Assembly: GCF_026586805.1 (NCBI RefSeq)
Contig: NZ_JAPFHA010000007.1
Span: forward strand, 1 to 64,000
Direction: 5' to 3'
Length of the DNA stretch: 64,000 nt
From: Niveibacterium sp. 24ML
Lineage (GTDB): Bacteria; Pseudomonadota; Gammaproteobacteria; Burkholderiales; Rhodocyclaceae
Part shown: positions 1 to 10,396 of the stretch, piece by piece
How the letters are laid out: each line of letters begins with the position of its first letter
How positions within the stretch are numbered: the stretch's first letter is position 1
Program-made: the position numbers and the translations under genes
The notes under the pieces: model-generated
What the model was told of the DNA's origin: nothing
The model's database searches: none
What the model saw: the letters and a program-made list of their open reading frames with translations, nothing else

Positions 1-130
1 CTGCCTGGGGTGGTACGCTTATCCCTACGACAACTGCATCCCCGAATCGTTCACGGGGTTTTGCATCACCCTGTTAGCACGCCGTCTGGGAGATGTCGTG
101 GCAGCAGTGCGTACCAAACGATCCGGCAAA
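1..130. other. Unassigned flank downstream of ssrA
   Basis: This stretch lies beyond the ssrA terminator and runs off the left edge of the window. A short open frame crosses it on the plus strand, but it has no visible start and no recognisable motif. I see no tRNA, repeat or copy of the ssrA 3' end that would mark an integrated element. Confidence 0.3.
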
Positions 131-133
131 GAA

Positions 134-173
134 AAAGGCCAGAGTCCTAGATTTCTCTTGGGTTCTGGCCTTT
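134..173 (-). terminator. Terminator of ssrA
   Basis: A 10-bp perfect stem (AAAGGCCAGA paired with TCTGGCCTTT) lies about 26 bases after the tmRNA 3' end. Read on the minus strand it is followed by a T-rich run, as expected for intrinsic termination of ssrA. Confidence 0.7.
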
Positions 174-198
174 GTTGCATCTACTTGGATGCGAGTTT

Positions 199-560
199 TG
201 GTGGAGGCGGCGGGAATCGAACCCGCGTCCGAAAGTCCTCTACAACCGGATCTACATACTTAGTCGGCCTATTTTGATTTAACGCTGTACTTTGCCGGAC
301 GACAGGCCCGCACAGCGCGAGCTACCTTGGATTTAGCTTTGCGCCAAGTAGCCCGGCGCATTGCGATTCCCTGTTTATAACGCTGCCGCGGGTTGCCCCG
401 CCTGACCCAGGGAAGAATCAGTGCAGCGGTCCAGCCTTAAGCGGCTAGAGCGAAACGCTCGTCGTTTGCGTTTGTGGTTTTCCAGATGGATTTACGAGGT
501 GACTGGTCCTCGGTATGCACCAAGCTGCTTCGCGACCCCCGTCGAAACCAGGTCGCCCCC
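199..560 (-). ncRNA. ssrA: Transfer-messenger RNA (tmRNA)
   Basis: tmRNA rescues stalled ribosomes and adds a degradation tag to the unfinished protein, working with SmpB. On the minus strand the 5' end reads GGGGGCGACCTGGTTTCGAC, and the 3' end carries the T-arm GGTTCGATTC followed by an encoded CCA. The two ends form a 7-bp acceptor stem with one G-U pair. The tag reading frame occupies 437-469 (minus) and encodes ANDERFALAA followed by TAA, a typical betaproteobacterial tag. The 362-base length fits a one-piece tmRNA. The gene follows gph and has its own promoter-like sequence and terminator. Confidence 0.97.
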
Positions 561-566
561 ATGTTC

Positions 567-596
567 TAGATATTTGGGTGCCGGCCTCAATATCAA
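567..596 (-). promoter_or_regulatory. Probable ssrA promoter
   Basis: On the minus strand, TTGATA and TATCTA are separated by 18 bases and lie six bases before the mature tmRNA 5' end. Position and spacing fit a sigma-70 promoter; this was judged by eye. Confidence 0.5.
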
Positions 597-610
597 GCCC
601 GGCAGAATTT

Positions 611-1291
611 CTATTGTACGTGTTCGTGAGACAAAGCGCCCAACAAACCGCTTGGGTCGCTGACGATCGCGTCGGCGCCCCAGCGATGAATGGGTTCGCC
701 TTCGCCCAGATAGCCCCATGCTGCAGCAATTGTTCGCATGCCGGCGGCGCGCCCGGCTTGGATGTCGCGAATGTCATCACCGACGTAAACCGTCTGCGCT
801 GCGGGGACGCCCGCCCGGTCACAGGCCAGGATCAGCGGGGCAGGGTGAGGCTTCGGGTGCGATGCGGTATCCCCGCTGATCACGCACGCAGCGCGCTCGG
901 TGAGGCCTAGCGCGCTGACCAGGGGCTCAGTGAAGCGCGTGTGTTTGTTGGTGACGATTCCCCATTTGATGCCGCTTGACTCAAGCGTGGCGAGCACTTG
1001 ATCCATGCCGTCGAACAGGCGTGTGAGTTCGCAGATCGCAGCGGTGTAATGCGATAGCACGCGCTGTGCGTGTGCTTGGTATTCGGGGTGTTCAGGTTCG
1101 AGCTTGAGTCCGACACGAAGCAGGCCTCTCACGCCTTGCGACGTAACGGGGCGGGTTGCTTCAAGGGGGAGCGGCGGGTGACCTTCTTCCATCAGGACGC
1201 GGTTGAGCGCAGCCCCAAGATCCGGTGCAGTGTCGGCGAGCGTGCCGTCGAGGTCGAACAAGACGCATCGTGTGCTGGTCTTGTGCTTCAT
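611..1291 (-). CDS. gph: Phosphoglycolate phosphatase (HAD family)
   Basis: A 226-residue HAD hydrolase expected to dephosphorylate 2-phosphoglycolate, a product of DNA repair and oxygenase side reactions. Motif I is FDLDGT (residues 12-17) with nucleophile Asp13 and general acid Asp15. Motif II lies in GIVTNK, and motif IV in [11 protein letters not shown] chose ATG 1291 because it overlaps the ubiG stop as ATGA, a translational coupling seen repeatedly in this window; a TTG at 1306 would add five residues. It is the last gene of ompA-ubiG-gph. Specificity within HAD phosphatases is inferred from this neighbourhood, which is usual in betaproteobacteria. Confidence 0.88.
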   Translation of the reverse strand: MKHKTSTRCVLFDLDGTLADTAPDLGAALNRVLMEEGHPPLPLEATRPVTSQGVRGLLRVGLKLEPEHPEYQAHAQRVLSHYTAAICELTRLFDGMDQVLATLESSGIKWGIVTNKHTRFTEPLVSALGLTERAACVISGDTASHPKPHPAPLILACDRAGVPAAQTVYVGDDIRDIQAGRAAGMRTIAAAWGYLGEGEPIHRWGADAIVSDPSGLLGALSHEHVQ

Positions 1292-2004
1292 AGTGGCTTG
1301 TGACAACGCACGAGGTAATTCACATCGGTGTCGCGCCCGAGCGCATAGACTTGGGTGATGGGGTTGAAGGTCATGCCGATGACCTCTTCAATTTCCAGCC
1401 CTGCGTCACGAGCAAAGCGCGCGAGTTCCGACGGTTTGATGAATCGTGCGTACTCGTGGGTGCCGCGCGGGAGCATGCGAAGCACGTATTCGGCACCAAT
1501 GATGGCGAACAGATAGGACTTGGGGTTGCGGTTGAGTGTTGAGAAGAACACTGCACCGCCCGGTTTGGCAAGTTTGGCGGCCGCCGCTACGGTGCTTGCT
1601 GGATCGGGTACATGCTCCAGCATTTCCATGCAGGTCACGACATCGAAGGATTCGGGTTCTGCGTTAGCGATTTCCTCGGCAGAGACTTTCCGGTAATCGA
1701 CGTTTTGTCCGCTCTCGTAAAGATGCAGACGCGCGACGCCCAGGGCTTTGTCCGATAGGTCGACGCCGGTCACGATTGCGCCCCGGCCGGCCATGCTTTC
1801 AGAGAGGATTCCGCCTCCGCAGCCGATATCGATCGCGCGTTTGCCGGTTAGCGTGGTGTGCTGGTCAATCCAGTCCAGCCGCAGTGGGTTGATCTGATGC
1901 AGCGGTTTGAATTCGGACTCTGGATCCCACCAACGGTGAGCAAGTTCGCTGAATTTGTGCAGTTCAGCCGGGTCAGCGTTCAAAGGGTTCGCGGTGGTCG
2001 TCAT
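1288..2004 (-). CDS. ubiG: Ubiquinone biosynthesis O-methyltransferase
   Basis: A 238-residue SAM-dependent methyltransferase that carries out both O-methylation steps of ubiquinone synthesis. The N-terminal region has the [19 protein letters not shown] signature of UbiG (residues 18-36). SAM motif I is IDIGCGGGI at 58-66, and the acidic motif II residue lies in VTGVDLS. Length matches the family. It is coupled to gph by an ATGA overlap. The terminator at 2065-2092 lies between ompA and ubiG, so ubiG and gph are probably transcribed from a promoter near 2010-2060 or by read-through. Confidence 0.95.
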   Translation of the reverse strand: MTTTANPLNADPAELHKFSELAHRWWDPESEFKPLHQINPLRLDWIDQHTTLTGKRAIDIGCGGGILSESMAGRGAIVTGVDLSDKALGVARLHLYESGQNVDYRKVSAEEIANAEPESFDVVTCMEMLEHVPDPASTVAAAAKLAKPGGAVFFSTLNRNPKSYLFAIIGAEYVLRMLPRGTHEYARFIKPSELARFARDAGLEIEEVIGMTFNPITQVYALGRDTDVNYLVRCHKPL

Positions 2005-2064
2005 TGTTTGGCGTGTGCCGTGCGTTGAAATATCTGCAATTGTCGGGTGACGCGATGCGAAAAA

Positions 2065-2092
2065 AAAGCCCTGCTCCTCGGAGCAGGGCTTT
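2065..2092 (-). terminator. Terminator after ompA-like gene
   Basis: A 12-bp stem (AAAGCCCTGCTC paired with GAGCAGGGCTTT) encloses a four-base loop. On the minus strand it is followed by a run of eight T. It lies 22 bases downstream of the OmpA-family gene. Confidence 0.85.
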
Positions 2093-2113
2093 CTTGCTGA
2101 AGTTCCCGGCGAA

Positions 2114-2842
2114 TTACTGCTTGGTGCCGATCACTTCGATTTCTACGCGGCGATCCGGCTGCAGGCACTCAACCAGCTTCTTGTTCTTGCCGCTTTCCGC
2201 GCCGAGGTTCTTACACTGAGTAACCGGCTGGGTTTTGCCCTTGCCTTCGGTGTAGACACGGTTCGGATCAATCTGCTGGCTAACCAGGAATTCCTTGACC
2301 GCAGCTGCACGGCGCTCGGACAGAGCCTGGTTGTACTTGTCGCCACCGAGGCGGTCGGTATGGCCGACTGCGATGATGACTTCAATCGAGAGCGCCTTGG
2401 CCTTTGCTGCGAACTCAGTCAGCGTTGCCTTGCCTTCGTCGCGCAGCACAGCCTTGTCGTAGTCGAAGAGTGCGTCAGCCGCAATGGTGACTTTCTCGGC
2501 GGCAGGCTTCGGGCCCGGCACAACTGGTTTGGCTTCAGGTGCTACCTCAACCTTCTTCGGCTCGCACAGCTCTTTGGGCATCAAATCCTTGTCGCAGAAG
2601 CAACCGACCGGAAACTCGGAACCCTCAACCATGGTGGTCGAAGCCAGTTCCTTGGTCCAGTAGCCGGTACGCCAGCAGAGACCGGCTCCGCTGCGCACGA
2701 CGGTGTTGCGGGCATCGATCGCGTAAGGCGCGACCTTCGTCGTCGGGACGATCTTGATCTCTTGTTGCTGCGCCATTGCGACCGGAACCAGACCGATCAC
2801 GGCAGCAAACGCGACCACCAGCTTCTTGTAACCTTGTTTCAT
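2114..2842 (-). CDS. ompA: OmpA family outer-membrane protein
   Basis: A 242-residue envelope protein. Residues 1-24 form a signal peptide ending in VAMA before QQQE. A cysteine-bearing middle section (CWRTGYW, GCFCDKD) leads into a proline-rich linker. The C-terminal half is an OmpA peptidoglycan-binding domain, with [26 protein letters not shown] and [11 protein letters not shown] 2842 follows AGGAG by four bases; the frame stays open further upstream, but that stretch lacks a signal peptide. There is no N-terminal beta-barrel of enterobacterial OmpA length. The ompA-ubiG-gph order is typical of betaproteobacteria. Confidence 0.9.
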   Translation of the reverse strand: MKQGYKKLVVAFAAVIGLVPVAMAQQQEIKIVPTTKVAPYAIDARNTVVRSGAGLCWRTGYWTKELASTTMVEGSEFPVGCFCDKDLMPKELCEPKKVEVAPEAKPVVPGPKPAAEKVTIAADALFDYDKAVLRDEGKATLTEFAAKAKALSIEVIIAVGHTDRLGGDKYNQALSERRAAAVKEFLVSQQIDPNRVYTEGKGKTQPVTQCKNLGAESGKNKKLVECLQPDRRVEIEVIGTKQ

Positions 2843-2933
2843 ATTCTCCTCGTTGCAAGGCAAGTATTTTTTGCGAACCGAGATGGCCCGAAGTCCCCCG
2901 GCGCAGCGTGTTGTATGAACGCCACGCCCTGCT

Positions 2934-4271
2934 TTATTGGCTTTTCGCCGATGTTTTAAGAAAAGTTTGCCACATGGACAGGCGAGGCAGCAATTCTTTG
3001 TTGCGATCCCACAACATCGCGCCATCCTTGATTCTTGCTTGTCCTGCTATCCATACATGGGTGACGTGCTCTCTCCCGGCTGCATAGAGCAGGTGGCTGG
3101 CCGGATCAAAGCACGGACTGCATTCGAGACTGTTGAGTGCGACTGCGGTGAGGTCTGCCGCCTTCCCCGGCACGATTGATCCGATCGTTTCATCAAGCCT
3201 CAATGCTGCAGCGCCGTCGAGCGTTGCTGCGCGCAGTGCGGTGTGGGCCGGAAACGCTGCTGCATCGCCGCTGGTAACTTTTGCGAGCAATGCTGCGTGG
3301 CGCATTTCCTGAAACAGATCGAGCCGGTTATTGCTTGCAGCGCCATCGGTCCCCAAGCCTACTCGTAATCCCCGCTTATTCATGCTGGCAAGCGGTGCAG
3401 CACCGCTTGCAAGTTTCATGTTTGAAGTGGGGCAGTGGGCAATGCTGCAATTGTGCGCTGCAAGTATGTCAATTTCGTTTAGGTCGAGATGTACGGCATG
3501 GACGGCAATGAAGTCGGTATCGAGCAGCCCGAGCGACTGGATGCGTGCGAGTGGCCTGATGCCATGTCGGCTCTGGCTTTCTGCGATTTCGTCGCGTGTT
3601 TCATGCAAGTGCATGTGAACGGGCATGCCAAGTTCATGGGCGTACTGGACGATTCGTTCAAAACTGCGATCTGAGACGGTGTAGGGCGCATGTGGGGCGA
3701 GGCTGAATTGGATGAGCGAGTGGTCTCGCCAGTGGTCGCGCGCCGCCAGGCCCTTGCGCAGGTAGTCGTCGGCATCCGACGCGTAAGCGGTGGGGAATTC
3801 GATTACGGTGACGCCGATCATGGCCCGCATTCCCAGTTCAGCGAAGGCGCTTGCGGCCGCGTCAGGGTGAAAATACATCTCGTTGGCGCAGGTGATGCCT
3901 CCGCGGAGCATTTCGATGCCCGCGAGCAGGGTGCCGTCGCGCACAAATTCGGCAGATACACAGGCGGCCTCGGCGGGCCAGATAGCTTCTTGAAGCCATC
4001 GCATGAGCGGTAGGTCGTTGGCAATTCCGCGCATCAGGTTCATCGCGGCGTGGGTGTGCAGATTGACCATGCCGGGAATCAATACATGGTCTTGCAGCGA
4101 GACGCGCTCACGCGCATCGAAGCGTTGCTCCGCCTCCGCCAGTGGGCAGACAGCGTGGATCACGCCGTTTCGGATCGCGACGGCGTGATCCTCAAGGGTC
4201 ACCCCGGCCGGCTCGATCGGAATCAGCCATTTCGGAGCGATCAGGAGGTCGATTGGTTCGCGGGCGTGCAT
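2934..4271 (-). CDS. mtaD: Amidohydrolase, probable MTA/SAH deaminase
   Basis: A 445-residue TRZ/ATZ-type amidohydrolase, expected to deaminate 5'-methylthioadenosine and/or S-adenosylhomocysteine. The first metal motif is NLHTHAAM with His72 and His74. Later ligands lie in HMHLHETRDE, SIAHCPTSNMKL and LGTDGAASNN. Length fits the family, but related members act on other aminopurines or chlorotriazines, so substrate is an inference. ATG 4271 has AGGA seven bases upstream. The gene diverges from gyrA across about 210 bp and runs towards ompA. A role recycling SAM by-products would suit the nearby methyltransferase ubiG. Confidence 0.75.
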   Translation of the reverse strand: MHAREPIDLLIAPKWLIPIEPAGVTLEDHAVAIRNGVIHAVCPLAEAEQRFDARERVSLQDHVLIPGMVNLHTHAAMNLMRGIANDLPLMRWLQEAIWPAEAACVSAEFVRDGTLLAGIEMLRGGITCANEMYFHPDAAASAFAELGMRAMIGVTVIEFPTAYASDADDYLRKGLAARDHWRDHSLIQFSLAPHAPYTVSDRSFERIVQYAHELGMPVHMHLHETRDEIAESQSRHGIRPLARIQSLGLLDTDFIAVHAVHLDLNEIDILAAHNCSIAHCPTSNMKLASGAAPLASMNKRGLRVGLGTDGAASNNRLDLFQEMRHAALLAKVTSGDAAAFPAHTALRAATLDGAAALRLDETIGSIVPGKAADLTAVALNSLECSPCFDPASHLLYAAGREHVTHVWIAGQARIKDGAMLWDRNKELLPRLSMWQTFLKTSAKSQ

Positions 4272-4481
4272 GGTGCTGTCCTGGGTAAATTTTGGCCGAT
4301 CTTAACGACGGCGCTGCGCGATGGCGAGGCGAGTGCATCAAGGGTTGCAGGCTGGCGGCCTCGGTCGTGTGTCCTTGGCCTGGAGGCGCTGCGGAAGGGG
4401 GTGTCGGACGTGTTAAGATCGTAAGCTTTTGGCAATTTGCCGTCTCTCCGGCCCAAAGCTGGACTTTTCATCGCGCGACAC

Positions 4482-7088
4482 ATGGATTCCTTCGCCAAAG
4501 AAACGTTACCGATCAGCCTCGAAGACGAGATGCGGCACTCCTACCTCGATTACGCGATGAGCGTGATCGTCGGGCGTGCCCTGCCAGATGCACGCGACGG
4601 CCTCAAGCCGGTCCATCGCCGCGTGCTGTTTGCAATGCACGAGTTGGGCAACGACTGGAACAAGGCTTACAAGAAGTCTGCCCGTATCGTCGGCGATGTG
4701 ATCGGTAAGTACCACCCGCACGGCGATCAGTCGGTCTACGACACCATAGTCCGCATGGCGCAGGAGTTCTCGCTGCGCTACATGCTGGTCGACGGTCAGG
4801 GCAACTTCGGTTCGATCGACGGCGACGGCGCTGCGGCGATGCGCTACACCGAAGTCCGCCTCTCGCGCATTGCGCACGAGATGCTTGCTGACATCGACAA
4901 GGAAACCGTCGATTTCGGCCCGAACTACGACAACTCTGAAAAAGAGCCGCTGCTGCTCCCCGCCCGCATCCCGAACCTGCTGATCAACGGCAGCAGTGGT
5001 ATCGCGGTGGGCATGGCGACCAACATTCCGCCGCACAACCTCGGCGAAGTGATCGAGGCTTGCCACGCCTTGCTGGCAAACCCCGAAGTCGACATCGAAG
5101 ATCTGATCAAACTGGTGCCGGCACCGGACTTCCCGACCGCAGCGATGATCTACGGTCTGCATGGCGTGCATGAGGGTTACCGCACCGGCCGTGGCCGTGT
5201 CGTGATGCGCGCGCGCACTCACTTTGAAGACATGGAGAAGGGCAATCGTCAGGCGATCATCGTCGACGAAATCCCGTACCAGGTTAACAAGCGCACGCTG
5301 CTCGAAAAAATCGCCGAGTTGGTCAACGACAAGAAGATCGAAGGCATCAGCGAGATCCGCGACGAGTCCGACAAGGACGGCATGCGCATCGTGATCGAGC
5401 TCAAGCGCAATGAAATGCCGGAAGTCGTGCTGAACAACCTGTTCAAGCAGACCCAGCTGCAAGACAGCTTCGGCATGAACATGGTTGCGCTGGTCGACGG
5501 CCGCCCGCGTCTGCTCAACCTCAAGCAGATGCTTGAGTGCTTCCTCTCGCACCGTCGCGAAGTGGTTACGCGCCGCACGATCTTCGAACTGCGCAAGGCG
5601 CGCGAGCGCGGGCACATCCTCGAAGGCCTTGCGGTTGCGCTGTCGAACGTCGACGAAATCATTGCGCTGATCAAGGCCGCGCCGACGCCGCCAGTTGCGA
5701 AGGTCGAGATCATGGCGCGGACCTGGCGCTCGCAGCTGGTCGAAGACATGCTGTCGCGCGCCGCGGCCGACAATTACCGGCCTGAAGGCCTGCTGCCCGA
5801 ATTCGGCTTGTCGGCGCAGGGCTATCGCCTCTCGGACACCCAGGCGCAGGCGATCCTTGAGATGCGCTTGCAGCGCCTCACCGGGCTCGAACAGGACAAG
5901 ATCGTCAACGAGTACCGCGAGGTCATGGAGTTGATCGCCGATCTGCTCGACATCCTCGCCAAGCCGGCGCGGGTGACGCAGATCATTGGTGACGAACTCA
6001 CCGCGATCAAGACCCAGTTCAGCGATCCGCGCCGTTCGGAAATCGTGCTGCATGCAGCCGATATCAACATCGAAGACCTGATCGCCCCGCAAGACATGGT
6101 GGTTACGCTTTCGCACACCGGCTACTTCAAGCGCCAGCCGCTCGCTGACTACCGTGCACAAAAGCGCGGTGGGCGTGGCAAGCAGGCAGCGTCGGTGAAG
6201 GAAGATGACTGGGTTGACCAGCTTTTCGTTGCCAACACGCACGACCACATCCTGTGCTTCTCCAGCCGCGGCCGACTTTATTGGCTGAAGGTCTACGAGG
6301 CGCCGGAAGGCAACCGCAATTCGCGCGGCAAGCCGATCGTGAACCTCTTCCCTCTGGTCGAAGGCGAGAAAATCACCGCCGTGCTGCCGGTGAAGGAATT
6401 CGACGAAGGGCACTTCATCTTCATGGCGACCTCGCAAGGCACCGTGAAGAAGACGCCGCTGACCGACTTCGGCAACCCGCGCAAGGCTGGCATCATCGCC
6501 GTGGGTCTCGACGAGGGCGACTACCTGATCGGTGTTGCGATCACCGATGGCAACTCGCAGGTGATGCTGTTCTCGGACGCCGGCAAGGCTGTGCGTTTCG
6601 ACGAAACCGATGTCCGCCCGATGGGCCGCACTGCGCGCGGTGTGCGCGGCATGATGCTGGAAGACGGCCAGTCGGTGATCTGCATGCTGGTTGCGAACGG
6701 CGAAACCCAGCACGTGCTGACCGCCACCGAAAACGGCTACGGCAAGCGCACCCCGATCGGCGATTACACCCTGCATGGTCGTGGCACCAAGGGCATGATC
6801 GCGATCCAGGGGTCGGAGCGCAACGGCAAGCTGGTCGGCGCCGTGCTCGTCGATCCGACCGATCAGGTGATGCTGATCGCCGACAACGGCGTGCTGATCC
6901 GTACCCACGTCGACACCATCCGCGAGACCTCGCGCTCGGCGCAAGGCGTGACACTGATCAACCTGGATGATGGCGCCAAGCTTGCCAGCATCGAGAAGAT
7001 CATCGAAAGCGACGCTGCAGTCGACGAGGCCGAGGGTGTTGAGGGCGAGGAGGGTGGCGCCAGCACCGATACCGGGGCCGCAGAATGA
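4482..7088 (+). CDS. gyrA: DNA gyrase subunit A
   Basis: The 868-residue breakage-reunion subunit of DNA gyrase; with GyrB it introduces negative supercoils. The family N-terminus [12 protein letters not shown] begins at ATG 4482, so the upstream in-frame extension is not used. Catalytic Tyr122 lies in AAMRYTEVR, and the C-terminal domain carries the GyrA box QKRGGRG near residues 560-566. The quinolone-resistance region reads HGDQSVYD (80-87): position 83 is Gln rather than the usual Ser or Thr, while Asp87 is kept. The C-terminus is acidic. The stop overlaps serC as ATGA, making gyrA the first gene of a long operon. Confidence 0.98.
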   Translation: MDSFAKETLPISLEDEMRHSYLDYAMSVIVGRALPDARDGLKPVHRRVLFAMHELGNDWNKAYKKSARIVGDVIGKYHPHGDQSVYDTIVRMAQEFSLRYMLVDGQGNFGSIDGDGAAAMRYTEVRLSRIAHEMLADIDKETVDFGPNYDNSEKEPLLLPARIPNLLINGSSGIAVGMATNIPPHNLGEVIEACHALLANPEVDIEDLIKLVPAPDFPTAAMIYGLHGVHEGYRTGRGRVVMRARTHFEDMEKGNRQAIIVDEIPYQVNKRTLLEKIAELVNDKKIEGISEIRDESDKDGMRIVIELKRNEMPEVVLNNLFKQTQLQDSFGMNMVALVDGRPRLLNLKQMLECFLSHRREVVTRRTIFELRKARERGHILEGLAVALSNVDEIIALIKAAPTPPVAKVEIMARTWRSQLVEDMLSRAAADNYRPEGLLPEFGLSAQGYRLSDTQAQAILEMRLQRLTGLEQDKIVNEYREVMELIADLLDILAKPARVTQIIGDELTAIKTQFSDPRRSEIVLHAADINIEDLIAPQDMVVTLSHTGYFKRQPLADYRAQKRGGRGKQAASVKEDDWVDQLFVANTHDHILCFSSRGRLYWLKVYEAPEGNRNSRGKPIVNLFPLVEGEKITAVLPVKEFDEGHFIFMATSQGTVKKTPLTDFGNPRKAGIIAVGLDEGDYLIGVAITDGNSQVMLFSDAGKAVRFDETDVRPMGRTARGVRGMMLEDGQSVICMLVANGETQHVLTATENGYGKRTPIGDYTLHGRGTKGMIAIQGSERNGKLVGAVLVDPTDQVMLIADNGVLIRTHVDTIRETSRSAQGVTLINLDDGAKLASIEKIIESDAAVDEAEGVEGEEGGASTDTGAAE

Positions 7089-8197
7089 CGCGCCCCTGGA
7101 ACTTCGGCGCCGGGCCGGCAACGCTGCCGGAAGCGGTATTGCGGCAAGTTGCCGGTGAAATGCTCGACTGGCATGGCTCGGGCATGTCGGTGATGGAGAT
7201 GAGCCATCGCGGCAAGGAGTTCATGGCCATCATCGAGCAGGCCGAAGCGGACCTGCGCGACTTGATGGCGGTGCCGTCGAACTACAAGATCCTGTTCATG
7301 CAAGGCGGGGCGATTGCGGAAAACGCAATCATCCCCTTGAACCTTGCGGGCAAGAACCAGAAGATCGATTTCATCGAAACCGGCTCCTGGACCACCAAGT
7401 CCTTGAAGGAAGCGCGTCGCTACGGTGATGTGCATATCGCGGCGTCAAGCCTCGATCCAGCAGCCAAGCAGGGCAAGTACACGTGCATTCCGAGTTTCGA
7501 TCAGTGGCGCTTGCGTAGCGACGCCGCCTATCTGCACCTGTGCAGCAACGAAACGATTGATGGTGTCGAGTTCTTCGACTGGCCTGACATGGCCGCGCTG
7601 GGCGCGCCCGATGTGCCGGTGGTTGCGGATGTGTCGTCAGACATTCTCTCGCGGCCGCTCGATGTATCGCGCTTTGGTCTGCTGTTTGGTGGCGCGCAGA
7701 AGAACATCGGCCCTGCCGGGCTGACCATCGTGATCGTGCGCGACGACTTGCTGGATCAGTCAAATCCGCTCTGCCCGCTGGCCTTCCAGTACAAGACGGT
7801 GGCGGAGAACGGCTCGATGTTCAACACGCCGCCGACCTTCCCGATCTACATCGCCGGCCTGGTATTCCAGTGGCTCAAGCAGCAAGGCGGCGTGGAAGCG
7901 GTGGAGCGCACCAATATCGCCAAGGCAAAGCTGTTGTACGACGCGCTTGATGCCAGCGATCTCTACGTTTGCCATGTTGATCCGTCGGTGCGTTCGCGCA
8001 TGAACGTGCCGTTCTTCCTGCGCGATGAATCGCTCAACGATGCCTTCCTTGTCGGCGCGAAGGCGCGTGGTCTGCTGCAACTCAAGGGCCACAAATCGGT
8101 AGGCGGAATGCGTGCATCGATCTACAACGCGATGCCGCTCGAAGGCGTTCAGGCGCTGGTCGACTATCTGCGTGAATTTGAACAAACCCGCGCTTGA
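7085..8197 (+). CDS. serC: Phosphoserine aminotransferase
   Basis: A 370-residue class-V PLP aminotransferase converting 3-phosphohydroxypyruvate to phosphoserine; it also serves pyridoxal phosphate synthesis. The N-terminus [10 protein letters not shown] and MSHRGKEF are SerC signatures. The PLP-binding lysine is Lys206 in [12 protein letters not shown]. The C-terminal [16 protein letters not shown] motif is complete. It overlaps gyrA by ATGA and is followed after nine bases by pheA. The serC-pheA-hisC-tyrA-aroA order joins serine and aromatic synthesis, as in many proteobacteria. Confidence 0.97.
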   Translation: MTRPWNFGAGPATLPEAVLRQVAGEMLDWHGSGMSVMEMSHRGKEFMAIIEQAEADLRDLMAVPSNYKILFMQGGAIAENAIIPLNLAGKNQKIDFIETGSWTTKSLKEARRYGDVHIAASSLDPAAKQGKYTCIPSFDQWRLRSDAAYLHLCSNETIDGVEFFDWPDMAALGAPDVPVVADVSSDILSRPLDVSRFGLLFGGAQKNIGPAGLTIVIVRDDLLDQSNPLCPLAFQYKTVAENGSMFNTPPTFPIYIAGLVFQWLKQQGGVEAVERTNIAKAKLLYDALDASDLYVCHVDPSVRSRMNVPFFLRDESLNDAFLVGAKARGLLQLKGHKSVGGMRASIYNAMPLEGVQALVDYLREFEQTRA

Positions 8198-8206
8198 GGG
8201 CTGCAC

Positions 8207-9274
8207 GTGAGCGAAGAAGAACTGTCCCGTCTGCGGGCCGACATCGACCGGCTCGATCGTGAAATCCTTGAGCGTCTCGGCCAGCGTGCCGGTTGCGCCA
8301 AGAAGATCGGCGAAATCAAGCGCGGCCCGATCTATCGGCCGGAACGTGAAGCGCAGGTGCTGCGCAAGATCGCTGACCTGAACCCAGGCCCCCTGTCGGG
8401 CGAGGCGGTTCAGCGCATCTTCCGCGAGATCATGTCCTGGTGCCTCGCGCTGGAGCAGCCGCTGAAAGTGGCTTTCCTCGGGCCGGCGGGCACCTTCTCG
8501 GAATCGGCCGCCCGCAAGCACTTCGGTGGTGCGCCCGATTTTCAGCCGGAAGGCACGATCGACGAAGTCTTCCACGCGGTGGAATCCGGCGGTGTCGCTT
8601 ACGGCATCGTGCCGGTCGAGAACTCGACCGAAGGTGCCGTGGGCCGTACGCTTGATCTGCTGCTCGCCAGTTCGGCCAGCATTTGCGGTGAAGTGAAGCT
8701 GCGCATCCGCCAGCATTTCTTGTCGCAAGCGGCGTCGATCGGTGCGGTCAAGCGCATCTATTCGCACTCGCAGTCGCTCGCGCAATGTCAGGACTGGCTG
8801 GCGCGACACGCGGCGGGAGTGGATCGCGTGCCGGTCGCGAGCAATGCCGAAGCGGCACGCATGGCATCGACCGATCCAGAGTCCGCCGCGATTGCCGGTG
8901 AGGCGGCCGGGCAGTTGTACAACCTGAGCTTCCTCGCCTCCGATATCGAAGACGATCCGAACAACACCACGCGCTTTCTGGTCATCGGCAAGCACGACGC
9001 GGGCCCTTCCGGCAAAGACAAGACCTCGCTGGTGTGCTCGGCGCCGAACCGCCCCGGTGCGGTGTTCTTCCTGCTTGAGTCCTTCGCCAAGCACGGCGTC
9101 AGCATGAGCAAGCTCGAATCGCGCCCCTCGCGCACCGGCTTGTGGGAATACGTGTTCTACATCGACGTTGAAGGCAACCGGGCGGACGAGGGGGTTGCGA
9201 AAGCGCTCGCTGATCTGCAGGACCGCGCCGCCTTCGTCAAGGTTCTGGGCTCCTACCCGGTCGCAGCCCTCTAA
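8207..9274 (+). CDS. pheA: Chorismate mutase / prephenate dehydratase (P-protein)
   Basis: A 355-residue bifunctional enzyme taking chorismate through prephenate to phenylpyruvate. Residues 1 to about 90 form an AroQ-type chorismate mutase (LRADIDRLDREILERL, RAGCAKKIGEIK). About 95-275 is prephenate dehydratase (FLGPAGTFSESAA, VPVENSTEGAVG, TTRFLVIG). About 283-350 is an ACT domain with the phenylalanine-binding motifs RPGA and ESRPSR, so feedback inhibition by phenylalanine is expected. The start is GTG at 8207, with GAGGG a few bases upstream. Confidence 0.97.
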   Translation: MSEEELSRLRADIDRLDREILERLGQRAGCAKKIGEIKRGPIYRPEREAQVLRKIADLNPGPLSGEAVQRIFREIMSWCLALEQPLKVAFLGPAGTFSESAARKHFGGAPDFQPEGTIDEVFHAVESGGVAYGIVPVENSTEGAVGRTLDLLLASSASICGEVKLRIRQHFLSQAASIGAVKRIYSHSQSLAQCQDWLARHAAGVDRVPVASNAEAARMASTDPESAAIAGEAAGQLYNLSFLASDIEDDPNNTTRFLVIGKHDAGPSGKDKTSLVCSAPNRPGAVFFLLESFAKHGVSMSKLESRPSRTGLWEYVFYIDVEGNRADEGVAKALADLQDRAAFVKVLGSYPVAAL

Positions 9275-9283
9275 GGATTTGGC

Positions 9284-10396
9284 ATGAGCACCATCGTTCA
9301 GAAGGCACCCGAGTACATCCGTTCGATTTCGCCCTATATTCCGGGCAAGCCGATTGCAGAACTTGCGCGCGAGATGGGCTTGCGCGAAGAAGACATCGTC
9401 AAGCTGGCCTCCAACGAGAACCCGCTGGGTGCGAGCCCCAAGGCGATGGAAGCGGCCACGCGCGCGATCGCCGAAATCCACCGCTACCCGGACGGCAATG
9501 GCTTTGAACTACGCGCAGCGCTGGTGAAGAAGTTTGGCGTTTCGCCAGAGCAGATCGTCCTGGGCAACGGCTCGAACGATCTGCTGAACCTGTGCGCGGC
9601 TGCGTATCTGAATCACGAAACCTCAGCGGTTTACTCGCAGCACGCCTTCGCGGTGTATCCGCTGGCGGTCAAGAGCGCGGGGGCGATTGGCATCGAAGTG
9701 CCGGCCAAGGCCTTCGGGCACGATTTGCCTGCGATGCTGGCAGCGATTCGCCCCGACACGCGGATCGTCTTCATCGCGAATCCGAACAACCCCACCGGTA
9801 ACTTCCTTCCTGCGGCGGAAATCGAGGCCTTCCTCGACGCCGCACCGGACGATGTGCTGGTCGTGCTGGACGAGGCCTACAACGAATATCTTGAGGCGGC
9901 GCAGCGCTACGACAGCGTCGCGTGGCTCAAGCGTTACCCGAACCTGGTCATCACCCGCACCTTCTCGAAGATTTACGGGCTCGGCGGGCTGCGTGTTGGC
10001 TACGGGCTGGCCAATCGCGAACTGGCGGATCTGCTGAACCGGGTGCGCGAGCCGTTCAACGTGAATAACGTTGCGCTTGCGGCCGCGGCGGCAGCGCTGG
10101 CCGATGAAGACTTCGTTGCGCGCAGCTATGCCGTCAATCGCGAAGGCATGGCGCAAATCGTTGCGGGGCTGAACGCGCTCGGGCTGGAGTACATCCCCTC
10201 ATCGGGCAACTTCCTGACCTTCCGCGTTGGCGACGCCGGCACGATCAACCGCAAGTTGCTGGAGCAGGGCGTCATCGTGCGCCCGATCGCCAGCTATCAG
10301 ATGCCCGAGTGGCTGCGGGTGACGATCGGCTTGCCGAACGAAAACGTCCGTTTCCTGGATGCGCTGGCCAAAGCGCTTGGCAAGGGCGGCGCATGA
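9284..10396 (+). CDS. hisC: Histidinol-phosphate aminotransferase
   Basis: A 370-residue fold-type I PLP aminotransferase. SNENPLG, NPNNPTGN, DEAYNEY and TFSKIYGLGGLRVGY are all present; Lys229 in the last motif binds PLP. Besides the histidine pathway, HisC enzymes placed in aromatic operons can transaminate phenylpyruvate and 4-hydroxyphenylpyruvate. Its position between pheA and tyrA suggests that second role here, an inference from context. The stop overlaps tyrA as ATGA. Confidence 0.94.
   Translation: MSTIVQKAPEYIRSISPYIPGKPIAELAREMGLREEDIVKLASNENPLGASPKAMEAATRAIAEIHRYPDGNGFELRAALVKKFGVSPEQIVLGNGSNDLLNLCAAAYLNHETSAVYSQHAFAVYPLAVKSAGAIGIEVPAKAFGHDLPAMLAAIRPDTRIVFIANPNNPTGNFLPAAEIEAFLDAAPDDVLVVLDEAYNEYLEAAQRYDSVAWLKRYPNLVITRTFSKIYGLGGLRVGYGLANRELADLLNRVREPFNVNNVALAAAAAALADEDFVARSYAVNREGMAQIVAGLNALGLEYIPSSGNFLTFRVGDAGTINRKLLEQGVIVRPIASYQMPEWLRVTIGLPNENVRFLDALAKALGKGGA

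Noticed and set aside
4506-7121. 871-codon open frame antisense to gyrA
   Set aside because: It mirrors gyrA codon by codon in a GC-rich genome and has no ribosome-binding site, domain or independent homology.
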